Part shown: one piece after another, positions 1-12,800 of the stretch
Numbering within the stretch: position 1 is the first letter of the stretch
Layout: the number at the start of each line of letters is the position of its first letter
DNA from: Zerene cesonia
Lineage: Eukaryota > Arthropoda > Insecta > Lepidoptera > Pieridae
Assembly (NCBI RefSeq): GCF_012273895.1
Contig: NC_052119.1
Span: forward strand, 9,622,146-9,686,145
Direction of reading: 5' to 3'
DNA length: 64,000 bases
Notes under the pieces: generated by a model
Databases searched by the model: none
What the model saw: the letters and a program-made list of their open reading frames with translations, nothing else
Told to the model about the DNA's origin: nothing
Program-made: the position numbers and the translations under genes

Positions 1-3000
1 CATATTTACACATTTACACGCATAAGTAAACAATTACAAAATATGTAGTTTGGAATATCGGTTCATAATTTTCTACATGAAATAAATTACGTCTCTTAAT
101 ATTTTACAAGCAGTTTTATGGGTAAATTCACCAATAAAATGTTATGTGCGCTCAAAAGAAAATACGTAGGTATACAAATTATGATACCTATTTCGACGCT
201 GTATTTTGATCCTAATCTGACAATATGGAAAAAAGCCTGTTTTGTATAAGTATGCCAAACATTTCAAGTCAGCAACGTATCAGCTAATCGTCTAAAAGTC
301 ATTTGAATAATAATATATTCCTTTGCTAATGTTTTTAATCGTGTAATGCTTCCACATATTTGACCTTCCTGTCATAAACTAATTGTTCTTATTTAGTTCT
401 AAAGATTAATTATGGTTTAAAAATGACGTAAACAATTGTAGTAAGAGATATAATATATTTGTATGAAATGTTGCACTTATTATATTGTTTCTACACGTCA
501 ATATAAAAGAGCCATATGATTACCGTTATTATTTCAATTACTGTACTTTATTTAATGATAAAAGGTAATATTATATTTCAAGAAATATTTTTTAATGTAA
601 AGAAGGAAAACCAAGAAATTATCTTTGATACGGATGACAAAAATTTTATATAAACTTAAATACCGCAAGATATGGTTGCGATTATTATAATTGATTTGCT
701 GTAATTGCTTTTTTTCTTTCTGCCTTTTCTTCATTATTTTTATCTAAGTTAATTTCCTTGTTTCTAATTCAGTGTAGTCGTGTAACGGTGATGAAATGTG
801 ATGGATCTTGCATTTTAATTGCATTGCTAATTAATTACGCTAACAATATTAGACTGCCAGGATCAGTTCTTGTTTTATTTTCTTTCCTTTAACTTAGAGA
901 TGCTATTATTAATAACCTTACACGGTAACAAGATTGATGCAATCACGAAATCTGATAACTGTTTATCAACTCTTTCTTTGATATAAATACCACAAACACA
1001 TAAATATTAGAATTTTAGTATCAATAAAATTAGTTCTACACGTTTCTAGACTAAATAAGTAGTTACACAGTCAGCTAAGCAGCCAGCTGTGGCTGTAACA
1101 ATAATTGTTTCATTTGTATTTTTCTGTATGAATTTTAAGTTTTGTGTACTATTTTCAGATGCACTATAAAACCACCATCACATTTAATCGATCATAAAGC
1201 AATACGACATTATTGAATATAGAATGTAATATATTAATTACTTATAATATGTTTTTGTCGGATTGTAAACAAATCAATAAATAGAATAAAGTTGCAATAA
1301 AAAATTGCGATAAATATGTATTCCCGAGATCGTGACTTAAATCTAATATAGTTTATGTTATCTGTACTTAAATTTAATCTAAAACATAATAGAATATTAC
1401 TTTAATCTAACAAACGTATTTGCTTATTTAAGCAGATTATTATTATAAAAGTTTAGTATAACTAGTATTGTATTATGTTATCTGTGGTATAACTGCTTCA
1501 AAAACAGCTTCAACGATTCAGAGTGAACAAGAAAGTCATAACCTTCCATTAAATCATATTACGCACATTTTAATAACCGACGATACGACTATGTTTAAAG
1601 ATTATATTTAGAATAAGAGATACTTCCTTTTCTTTTATGAAGAATACAGCGTGTGAACTTGGTTGAGCATATTACATAATATAGCATAGCTTTGGAATAC
1701 CGCAAGCCAATAGTCACGGACCGACTCTTTATATTATGCATCTCTTCTCTCTTTTGTCCATATCAAAACAACGTCAGTTCCATCGATTACATTAGGAAGG
1801 TTTTCAATGACTAAAGCTCAAAATATACATAATAATATTATGATAGCTTTGTCATATCACGTTCATAAATTAGTGTTTATTTACAACAGTGTCCCTTAAA
1901 TACAATTACAATATTTATTTTTATTTTCACGTAAAAGCACTGGGCAGATGTAACAAAACATAATTCTGTGAAAGTAAGTCCTTAGGTTCATCTCATATGC
2001 TGTAATATTAAACATGTCACTGTTGTCAAAAAAACGTAAATGATGAGATGAGATTTATTTAAAAATGAAATGGAAGTTTATTCATATAATTATCTCTCAA
2101 ATAAATAGTTGACGTTATATACTTATCTGAAGTTGTATAAAACAGTAATGTGTGACGTTTTATCCACTCCTGCGTATATATTTCTTATGTTTACGTTTTT
2201 AGTGAAAAGCAGTGTGCTTAAAAAAGTACAGATTCAATTCAGTTTGTTAAACGTATAATAAGATTACTTACTAAAACCTAGAAGTTACTGATCAGGTTTC
2301 GTGGCTATTGGTACTTTTAATTCGTTTATCTACCTTCGCTGCCTAAGCGTGTTACCTCTCTGTACATTATTTGTATAGTATTTATTTACATATGACCGCC
2401 TCCTTGGTACAGTGGTTAAAGAGTGAGCGTAAAACCGAGGGGTCCTGGGTTCTATTCCCGGTGGGGACGCACAAAAAAAAGTCTCGGTCTGGCAGGACAC
2501 AGAAGGCTGATCACCTACTTGTCCATAAAGAAAATTGATCAGTGAAACAGATGTATATCATCTGCCCCATACCCCACTAGGGGACACGGGACTTCACTTT
2601 TTTTCACATACATATCCTTAAACAATAAGAGTACCGCATATGTATTGTTACTGATAAATCCTACATTCACACACTTTTAATTTATTTTCATCTGTATAAA
2701 ATAGTAAAGAAAATATTCTTTCCTAACCATATCCCAAATAATAATTTCTTAGGTACACAGGAAATTCTTGATTTGCGCATGCGCCGCTGGGTACGTTCAT
2801 GGATGCTGGTAACATTATATTGAGACCACAAACTCGCGCTTACTCGCCACCTAGAGGAACAAGTTTCGCATTCCATTACACGTAATACATAAAATCGCTT
2901 TGAAAGCCTGCAATGCTTAACTATAATGTTATAAAAATTTCGAATAACGACTCTGTCTTGTTTAAAGACCAAATGAAAACGAAAGAGCGATAATGTGCCG

Positions 3001-3903
3001 ACAAAGTAAATTATTATTTTGCACGAAGTTGTCCCATGAAGTAAAATGGCTTTGTGAACAGTATAATGTACAACCAGATAAAAATAATACAATATGGGTC
3101 GTTTTATTCGTCGTTTTATTCACAACTTCTGTACCAATTAAGTACAAGTAATATTACAGTAATCGTAGAGTTTTGATAGGTGCTTGCTTAAAACATGTTC
3201 CAAATAGATGACCCAGTTCAGTCTATCTGAGAAGATTGGACCCGGCTGTCGTAACCTCTACACGTTAATTCTCTATTGATAAGCCTAAGATAACTGTTGT
3301 TAGATGACACAACAATCGGCAGATGCAATGTAAGAATCATTGTTCAATGTTCATGTGTCAGGATGATGATAACATATATCAATAGAAGGAACTATTCGAT
3401 AACAAGATAAAGGTAATAATATCCAACTTAATAAAAAAACGACTCTATTTACAAAAGCAAAACAAATAATACAACAATCTCATGAAATTCACACAAAAGT
3501 TACAACCGCAATCGCTGATGCACGGTATTTCATCTCTAGCCAGATCGTCTTGAAACAATCACTTGAATAAACCAATATTAAAAAGTATTCCATTTTGCAC
3601 TATTTTCCTCCTCAATATTTGTTATACAAACTTATTTCCGGCGTTATCAACAAGAGTATTTTATTGAGTGAAACTCTAACTTCTGGTCCAACCTCTACCA
3701 TAATCGCTTGTACGAGTGTAATATCGCTTGCGGTGTAGCTCCAACACCATCCTGATGAAGTTCCAGAGGAATACTTATGAAACCTAAATCTAAACTAAAC
3801 TAAACCTGAAATCAATTATAATTATATTTCTCAATACTTGGGTGCTTACTACCAGGAAAGTTGCACTATTCTTATTTTACATATTAAGTATAAGATATTT
3901 CAG
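1..3903. other. AT-rich non-coding stretch, probably upstream intron of the SLC22 gene
   Basis: No exon could be supported on either strand in this stretch. The open frames present are short and AT-rich, without splice-phase continuity. The SLC22 gene that follows starts here with an internal exon, so its first exon or exons, carrying the start codon and first membrane segment, must lie further left. A tRNA-derived SINE sits at about 2394-2604; otherwise I see only low-complexity AT sequence. Confidence 0.6.
2394..2604 (+). repeat. tRNA-derived SINE, copy 1
   Basis: The left part resembles tRNA promoter boxes: an A-box-like TGGTACAGTGGTTAAAG near 2405 and a B-box-like GGTTCTATTCC near 2450. 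It is followed by a unique body (GTCCATAAAGAAAATTGATC, then CATACCCCACTAGGGGACAC) and a T-rich end. A second, more decayed copy with the same body lies at 43131-43288, which shows this is an interspersed family and not a functional tRNA gene. Confidence 0.75.
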
Positions 3904-6900
3904 ATGCATTGTCCCGGAGTGCGAATGGGGCCAACCACAGTTCAGTAACTCCACAGTGGAGCAGCTGCTGCCACCAGATGAGTGCGTCCGCTATGCCCCG
4001 CTGGAGCCCGACGTGTCGTCATGCGATGCGCAGGACTTTCATCAAAACAACACTGTACCATGTGAGGGATTTGTGTATGAAAACCATGACACTGTATATG
4101 CTGAGGTAGGCAACGTGTTTATTTTAAATTGCGGATTTATTGTACGATATTTAGCTCAGCCTAATCCTCTCCATAATTTTCTCCACCTTGGCCTATTATG
4201 GAGGTTGGACTTCATATTTTCTGCGAGGTATTGAATCCAACCGCAACTTTCTAATATTAAGAAGAAATAATGCGGTAGGCGACTGAAATGTTATTAAAAT
4301 TTCTAAATTCAATAATGACTTATTGTGATTCACCGATCATAATTGTAGTTATTACATTAATTATTTCTTTATTACAATGCTAGGATGGAAAGCAAGTAAT
4401 AATACTTTATATTACAAGTAATAATACTATATTTATTTGTTCGCAGTTCGGGTTAGCGTGCCGTGAGTGGCGCCGCACCCTGGTGGGCACGGTGCGCAAT
4501 GCGGCGCTGCCGCTGGCGCTCGTGCTGACCGGTTACATCTCAGACAGGTATCCCATTCATAGCATATTATAGACTTGATAGTATATACAATCTCATGTCG
4601 AAATAGTAACCCAAATAAATAAAGTCAGTTTTGTTCTGCGAATAATAATAGATACCAATAAAGTAACACAGCAGCAGTAAACAAAATAACGCGTGTATAG
4701 ACTGTACGCTTGAGCTTGTTCCAATATTGTCTCATAAGATTAATATAGTGATTAGTCGCAATAGTTACTATCAACGTTACACATATCATGTAGAATAGTC
4801 CAATGTATAATTTCCATCCAGATGGGGTCGGCGCACAGCTTTCTGCATATTTGCAGCGTTCGCGGGCGCGCTGGGCGTTGCCAAGTCCTTTGCGAACACC
4901 TACAACATTTACATAACCCTCGAGTTTTTTGAAGCAGCTCTCGGCTACGGTTTTAACAGCGCTGCGTATGTTATGAGTAAGAATTAAGTATTGAAGTAGT
5001 ATGTGACTATGAAGGTTTTGAAAGCGTGATAATTCAACCGAGATATTGTTCATTGTTAATTTGTTTACGCAGTTGCTTAAACAGGGCATAAAAAATGCAA
5101 CATCAAATTTATATATTTTGAAATTTAATGTATGCTGAATCACTAACAATGTGACGAAATTTCCAAACTTACAAATTTCAGTGATAGAGCTGGCGCGTCC
5201 CTCACTCCGCGCCGCGTTCGCTTGCGCGACCGGAGTGGCCTACGGCATGGGCGGTGTCCTATTCGCCGTGGTCGCGCGGTACCTGCCCCACTGGCGGGAC
5301 CTTCTGCGGGCCATACACACGCCGGCGCTGCTCCTGCCCATGTACTGGCTGATATTGGACGAGAGCGTGCGCTGGCTGCACGCAACGCAGCAAACTGATA
5401 AGGCTAAAACTGTCATCAATAAGGCCGCTAGATGGAATAAGGTGATTGTGTTTCAATAAGCGTAAATCTCGCCGCAGAACGAATAAGGAATCATTTTTAG
5501 TTTAATCGTGTTATCTTTGGTAATAGCAATATGATAACATCACAAAAAAGTTAATGTAAAAAGTTCAAAATATTATGTGCATTCATATTTCCTTCGAAGA
5601 ATACGCTTTGAGCCTTTAAATGAAACTGAAAGAGAAAGCATCATCATACTGTATCGCTAAAAATTCCAACGAGTTCTGAGAAAATTCTTAGTAATATTGT
5701 AAATTCGAAAGAAACTCTGTCTGCGTGTCTCCGTCATGTTTATAACTTCATTATAACTTATAAAATAGATTGAAATAAGTTCTGACCCAATAATATCTAT
5801 TTTAGTTATTACTTATAACGATGTAACGTTTAGGTAACTTTAGACGAGACATCTGTAAGAAACGCTCTAGATTCAAACACAGCTCAAGATGAAGGCCCAA
5901 AAGAAAATGCCTGGTTAAGCCTCTTGAAGTCTCGAGTACTGATGGTGCGGTTCATGGCCTGCTGCTTCTGCTGGATCGCCGCCGCCTTCGTGTACTACGG
6001 CCTCACGATTAACTCGGTGGCACTCTCTGGCGACAAATACACTAACTTTGCCCTAAACATGGTGATGGATATCGTCGCGTCGCTTCTCATTATGATGGCT
6101 CTGGAACGCATTGGCCGGAGGATCAGCATATGCGTGGCCTTCGTGCTCTGTGGTATTTCGTCCATGATACCAATGTTTACATGTACGTATTATTACTACA
6201 AGTGCTTTTAAAGTAATTCATATTTTTTTTGAGTGCATACAGCAGGCTGATTCAAATAAATACAGCCAATCTATAACACTAAATCAAATATTCAATTAAT
6301 TATATTCTCTTCATTTTTTTTTTAATTATTAAAGCAGTGAGAGAGCATTTTATTTTTATTTGTTTCAAAAATAAGTATGAGTTGTATGAGTTGCAACGCA
6401 TGAGGGAAACAATATGTAAGTAATACAAACAATTGACCAACCAGCAAACACAGCGACCCACCAGTCAGTCTACTTCATGGGCAAGCTGTCCATCACGTTC
6501 GCGTTCAACTCCCTGTACGTGTTCACCGCCGAGCTGTTCCCCACGTCGGTGCGCAGCTCGGCACTCGCGGCCACTTCGCTCGTGGGCCGCTTGGGATCCA
6601 TCCTCGCGCCGCAGACGCCGCTACTGGTATATGCTTCTGTTTCATATGTTGGTGTTCGTTCAAAAATGAAGGAGGTCTCAATTCGACCATTGATGTGATC
6701 CTTTCTATTTTTATTACGTATTTATTGTCGTTTGGTCCCATATTAGAATCTGGAGTACCTTGGTACTGGTGGCGATCTCCCCTTACGAGGAAGGCAGAAC
6801 CTTTTTTAGTAGAAAAGAATTGTTCAATATCGTATAAATAGTGTCTGTGCAATTTACATCTCTTGATTAATAATAGTAGTGATATTATCACCATTATAAC

Positions 6901-7329
6901 ATTCAACCGTCAAATCAACCATTCTATTTAAAAATCACCAACGCACGGGATTTGTCATCATCAGTAACATTAAAAACTTTCAGCTATGTTAAACCACACC
7001 ATAACATGGTAGAAGCTCATTGACATATTAATAACTTATCATCAAATCACATTTGCTTTTTTTATTTCTTACTTTCATGCATAGAAGATTTCATATTTAG
7101 CCTGCATTTTTACATGTAGAATCCCACAATACAAACCCTGTTGTACACTGGATGCTCGCTGCTAGCGGCCGCAGCAGTGGTGCTGGTCCCGGAGACACGG
7201 CGGGCGCCGTTGCCGCAACACGTGCGCCAAGCGGAACGCCTGCGCAAACTGGCAACACCGCGCGCTTCCACCACCCACCCGCCGCCGCCACCTGTCCCCT
7301 CCTTCACTAGGATATCTCAGTCTAGCTGA
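3904..7329 (+). CDS. SLC22-family organic cation/anion transporter, 5' end missing
   Basis: A plasma-membrane major facilitator of the SLC22 family, which moves small organic ions. Seven exons are readable: 3904-4105, 4447-4547, 4822-4976, 5182-5441, 5834-6182, 6454-6626 and 7120-7329 (stop TGA 7327-7329), giving about 483 residues in continuous phase. The first exon here is the large extracellular loop, with many cysteines and possible N-glycosylation sites (NST, NNT). The family motif ISDR-WGRR spans exons 2 and 3. ESVRWL replaces the usual ESPRWL after transmembrane segment 6, and AELFPTSVRSSALA is the segment near TM11. The C-terminal tail is proline-rich. The first exon begins with one base of a split codon, so the start and TM1 lie outside the window or were not found. 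The exact SLC22 subfamily and substrate cannot be told. Confidence 0.9.
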
Positions 7330-9817
7330 TTTAGGATATAGGCTACTTAGCAATGTGCTATCTTGATAAATGTTAAGGTAATTTATTGTTAAAGTAGAAC
7401 TAGAAAGGCAGCATTGAAAGAGCAAAACAACGGGTCATAAAGCTTGGGCTATTAGTACTGCGGTGACTCTCGAATAGGATTTTTCTTCCCATTGGATATT
7501 TAGGGGTAACATTTCAGACATTTTTTGGTGAATAATTATAGTGCCAAGTAGTTAACAGGATAATGACAATTAGAGACATAAATATTTTAAATAGAGACAT
7601 TCCTTGATAGACTGTAAATAATGTACTTATAGATAACGTTTAATATTTTAAAGACAATATTATTATGCCAAGAAGGAGATTGAAATTATATAAACAAATA
7701 TAAAAAAGTACTGTTGTAACTGTAGGTACACTGTGTACACGGTGATATAAGCGAGATAATTTTGAAAAACTTTCATTACATCTCTTTATTCTTAATTTCA
7801 GTATATTAATTTTTATCTCAATTATTATAATTGCAATAAGGCAAATTTTTGACAAACCAGCACTTCATGTTTAGAAAAAGTATTCATTAAAATATTTTTG
7901 TAACAGATTTAGATGTAAAGCGTGAAAAACCAACAACGTTATCTTAGTCTCCTATCAGTAACATGTTAGGTACACTAGGTACTTATCAGCTACAGATCAA
8001 GTGTGCCTAATGATACACTTTTTAGTCACTAGCTATAGGCTCGACTGCGTTTTAAATTTATTATCGACTCATTTATACAAATCGTCATTCGTCTGCATCT
8101 GGTAGTGGTGAAAAGTTTAATTTATGCTTGAAAATTAATGTTATATTTTAACGAAGAATACGAATTGGACTTCAGATTATTTCAGTTGGTTATCCATCAC
8201 CTACTGAAATAATTTTACAATTTTGTGATTCTGCTAGGTTCTTGTTGTTGCTATATTTTTGAGGATGTGTTCAAAAATATTTAGGTTCACTATTCTGTAT
8301 TTTCATGTGCTTGTTTTTAAAAAATCGAATGGACTTTATTTTTTTCTAATTATAAGTTTACACTAGTGTTGAGACCAACTTGTTAATGTATATCTGTGAT
8401 ATGTAAATTAATGATAATATTATATGTGACTATGTACTGTAATATGTTTTATTGGATGTAATAAATTCTTTACTAAATTTAAACAAAACTTCCCAGCATA
8501 CCTTTATTTGTAATTCTTATTTAAGAAAGAGCTTAAAAACTAAAATTATTATTACAATTGAATTAGTAAACTATGTCCCTGTATTTAAATCGTTAACACT
8601 ATAATATTATGTAAATTAAATAAATCACGACACTATGTGTGTATGTGTGAGTTTTTCTAACATAGCTTTAACAAAGAGGTACTTCATGTAACAATCGTAG
8701 TAATTTTTTAAATAAGAATTTAAAAAAAATTGATCATGAGGCAAGATTCGAACTTCATTCGCCTTTCGCCATATGGTAAGGACCATGACTGATTATCTGA
8801 ACTAAGCATTCCAGTTTCTGCTCCTCTTTTCGCGGGATGTGTGCACGCCTCTTACGCACGGAGTCGAATCCCACCTAATGATCTAATGTTTTCTATTCGT
8901 ATTCAATTTTAATAACTGTCTTTGGTATTATATGCAGTTTTCCGGGGATTACAATTTCGTTATTTCGGACACTTACAGTGCACGGAATAGGTCAAGGTTT
9001 AACTGTGAACTTCATAAAATATCGTTTACATAAAGCAAAAACATTTTTCTGGAATATAAATCAGAGAAGAATCTTTAACCCGAAACTGCAGGTCGTGAAT
9101 TTTAAAAGACTTTCAGTTATAAGGTCACACATAAATATTCGATGTAATAAAATTACTATCAAGATAAAATGTCAGCCAAGTTTTTAAAAAACTGGTTTAA
9201 TAATGTGCATAGAGTGCCATATCAAAATACTCAAAGTAGTAAAAAGTGATATTCATCATCAAAATGTATAAAAAAATATATCGTTTTAAATGATATTATA
9301 AATTCGACTCCTGTATAATCTCGATGTTATTATACATGCTCAGTCTTTATATTGTGGTGAACACTGCATACTACGTGTAGTCATCTAATTCTACTCCTAG
9401 CTTTGAATATTACTTATTTTGTCAATACTTAATGTCTATAAACAAGTTTTGCTTCTATCGTATCTTGTTAAATCTTATTAATTGGAAATCGAAAACATTG
9501 AATACAACACAATATTCATTATGTGCATGATGTTTTTTTATTATATTTTTTTTTAATTTACCACTTGTATACGAATTAATATCTTTCTAAAAATGGTAAT
9601 TACCTTAAGAATATACATCTTATTTCCATTATATTTACATATTGAATCAGTTCGTTACAGGTTATCACCTAAACTTGTACATAAAATAATATAATAATAC
9701 CTACGAACATTTTGAGCGATCGATACGCATCGAATCCAAATAACTTTACCTAACAGTTAACACAGTCTTATTTTTATACCTTAAAGCTCATCTACTAATT
9801 GTTCTATTGTACTGTTG
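7330..9817. other. Tail-to-tail spacer holding the 3' UTRs of SLC22 and MFSD8
   Basis: AT-rich and non-coding between two converging genes. An AATAAA on the plus strand at 8460-8465 is a plausible polyadenylation signal for the SLC22 transcript, implying a UTR of about 1.1 kb. A TTTATT at 9537-9542 could serve MFSD8 on the minus strand. A tRNA-like SINE remnant lies at about 8690-8780. I see no other gene. Confidence 0.55.
8690..8780 (-). repeat. tRNA-like SINE remnant, minus orientation
   Basis: Read on the minus strand it contains a B-box-like GTTCGAATCTTGCCTC followed by TGATCA and an A/T-rich tail. The same order (TTCGAATCTCGCCTCGTGAT, then T-run and ATTCTTA) occurs on the plus strand at about 18970-19045. 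Two diverged copies in opposite orientation indicate an interspersed family. Confidence 0.5.
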
Positions 9818-12800
9818 TCACACGTTATTAGGTTGTGGATTCGATATAGAGTTGTTGAGCGGTCGCATCTCTTGCGGCGCGGGCGGCGGCGGCGGCGGCT
9901 GCAGGCGCCCGTACACGAGGCGCAGCGCCAGCAGGGCGGCCAGCGTGAGCGCGGCCGTCGTGCCGAAGGTCGCGTCGGGCCCGCGGCGCGCGTACACGCT
10001 CGACACGAACACGGGGCCCAGCGCGCGCGACAGGCACCCCGCGCCCGTCAGCACGCCCATCCACACGCCTTGCGGCCGCGGACCCAGCACCTGATCATTC
10101 GCTAATTTACTTTCAAATTCTCACACGACTTCATCGAAATACGCCTCGTTATTCTCGATAAGGCGAGCGAGCGTGAAAACATGTTCAATGTTTCCTTATC
10201 AAAATGACGAATACTAAACGAATAGATTAGTTATCTAATAGAAAGTAATTCAATTTGCAGGCCTTGTTTAAACACTTTAAAAACGATGTATTTTTTCGAA
10301 CACATACGATATACGACTAACATGGATGGATGATTATTAATACCAAAGAAAGTTATAAATTTCAAAAGTCTAGAAAAGAAGAGAGTAAACATTGCTAAAA
10401 GCAATCTCTAAAACAAGACTTTCAATCAAATAATCTACACTCAACTAGTCTATCAGTTCACTCAAATCAGATAGACACAAACCGTTCCTCAATTACCTTT
10501 GAAAAGATAGTCTGTATGAGCGTGACCCCCAGCGGATAGCCGATGGAGACGCAAGTGTAGCCGAGGAAGAACTGCGGCAAGGTGAGGCCGCGCGAGGTGA
10601 GGCACCAGGGCTGCGCGCGCGCGGGACAGCCGCCGCCCGACTCCAGCGCGTCGGCGGGCACCAGCGGCGGCCCGCCCGGCCCCCACGGGATGCACAGCAG
10701 CGACGCCAGCCCCGTCAGCAGGAACCCGCCCCATAGCAGCAGCGCTCTGGAATGTTAGCATAATAATTAACTACTGCTCAGCTAATATCCACTAAAATAT
10801 ATTGTTCATAAAATCTAAATTGAAACTAATTAAAACAATTTACAATTGTAATGAATACCTATTTTAAACAGATATATCAAAGAAGCCACACTTTATAAAA
10901 GAACTCTGTCGAATTAAGATAATATCCTATAATGATATTAAGTTCTATTTGGTGTGAATATATAAAATAAATAAAAAAATAAAACAAAGCAAATATTTGT
11001 CCGATGTCCGAACAAAAGATGATCCCAATTATCGATGGAGGAAAATTCCTGGACGCAGACCGTAATATTTAAGTGAATTTTTACAAAGACCTTTTTATAC
11101 TCTGTGACATAGACGACCAATCATATTATTAGAGTAGGTACAGTAATTTCCGAAACTACTATTAAAAACAAGTTTGGACTATGCATACCTATATCGCAGG
11201 CAAATTGTACACGTATAATCATGCCGTTTATAAGCGGCCTCGTCACCTTACAAACAGCATAATCATACAATTTGCCTGCGACACACACACCAAAGTGAAT
11301 TGTAGCTGGTGAATTGCTCATGTATGTTTAAATAAATGGATTACCTTTCTTCAAATATCTTAGTTAGTGGTGTGATGAGCGCGAAGACGGCGCATGCGAC
11401 GATGGCCCCGGCGCTCATAAGCGCGCCCATGTACTCCAGAGCCTCTTTCTTGCTCCACCCGAACTGGTCCATCGTCAGTGGGGTGGCTAACGTCTCCAGC
11501 AGCACAAAATTGAACACCAGCACAAAGAAGGCTACGACCAGCGTCCAGCTACTGATGTAGTCAGGTTTCATAGCTTTCAGAGCCTCCTTTTCTGTAAAAT
11601 TAAGTAATCCACAGTGAAAAGAAGTAAAATAACATTTCAAAACATGAACTAAGAAGAAGTAGTTGTTGTTACTTTAAAACACATTACACTATTTAAGTAT
11701 TAATTTTAACAATCGAATTATGTTTATGCACTATATTTACCCGTTTCTTTTCCTTGCGCGAGCATAGCTTCCCTGGCTGCGATTTTCCGCTCCTTAAAAC
11801 AACAGGGCAGAAAGAGCAAGATGTTGATGATTCCAAGAAGTGCGTTGATCCACCCCGCCGCAGTGTACATGTCCAGTCGCAGCTGGAAGGTTTGTTCGCC
11901 GGGGGGTGGGTAGGGCGCACCCGGCCCCAGCGGCGCCGCGGCCGCCTGCAGCGCCGGCCCCACCACGAACCCCAACACTTGAGCGAGGGAGCAGCTTGCT
12001 ACCGCGCGTGTTCTTTCGCTTTCGCGCGTCGCTGCCGACAGGTACGAACGGGCTACGGCGACGTTTGCTGAAATAATAAGTGTGCTTTTATAAATTTACT
12101 CTTAAACCGCATTGTTGGATTAGATTTGTGATTTTGTGCAAATAAGCTTAAATCAATATTTTGGTAATAAAATGTAGTTCTTATAAATTCATATTACGAA
12201 TATGTTCTTTTCTTTATTTTCTAGCTATTTATCGGAAAATAAACCTATCCCGACAATGTTGTTAATTTTATGAACTAAACTTAGATCTCTTACAAGCTTT
12301 TAACGTCAAAGCACAGGAGGACAGTTTATAAGACATATCGTTTTCTAACCAGAACTAATTCCAACCAAGGCTCTAGCGGCTAACATCCACTGATGCGCGT
12401 TGGGGCGCATGAGATGCAGGTTGGCGTAGAGCGCGGAGGCCAGCACAAACAGCAGCAGCATTGCGAGCACGGGGGTGCGCGCGCGCGCCGCTCGGTTGGC
12501 CCACAGCCCCAGCAGCGGCGACGCCACCAGCTGCCCCAGCGGGCTCACACCCACAGCCAGGCCGAGCGCCTCCTTGCTCGCCCCTGGGTCTAGCTGGAAA
12601 TAGAGCGGAATAGAAATTAGTATTAGCTCTACATTTAAAAAAGCATTGAATCCATAGAATCACTACATAGTATAAAACAAAGTCGCTTTCTCTGTCTGTC
12701 CCTATGTATGCTTAAATCTTTAAAACTAAACAATGGATTTTGGAGGGTTTTTTTTTTTAAGATAGAGCCACTCAAGATGAAGGTTAATACTTTAATGAGA

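Noticed and set aside
2394..2604. Possible functional tRNA gene
   Set aside because: Box-like motifs are present but no cloverleaf can be paired, and a second copy with the same non-tRNA body shows it is a SINE.
2688..3147. Minus-strand frames of 134 and 61 codons
   Set aside because: Low-complexity AT-rich composition, no splice continuity, no recognised domain.
4625..5149. Minus-strand 174-codon frame
   Set aside because: It covers SLC22 exon 3 in antisense and otherwise AT-rich intron; the plus-strand exon has family motifs and phase.
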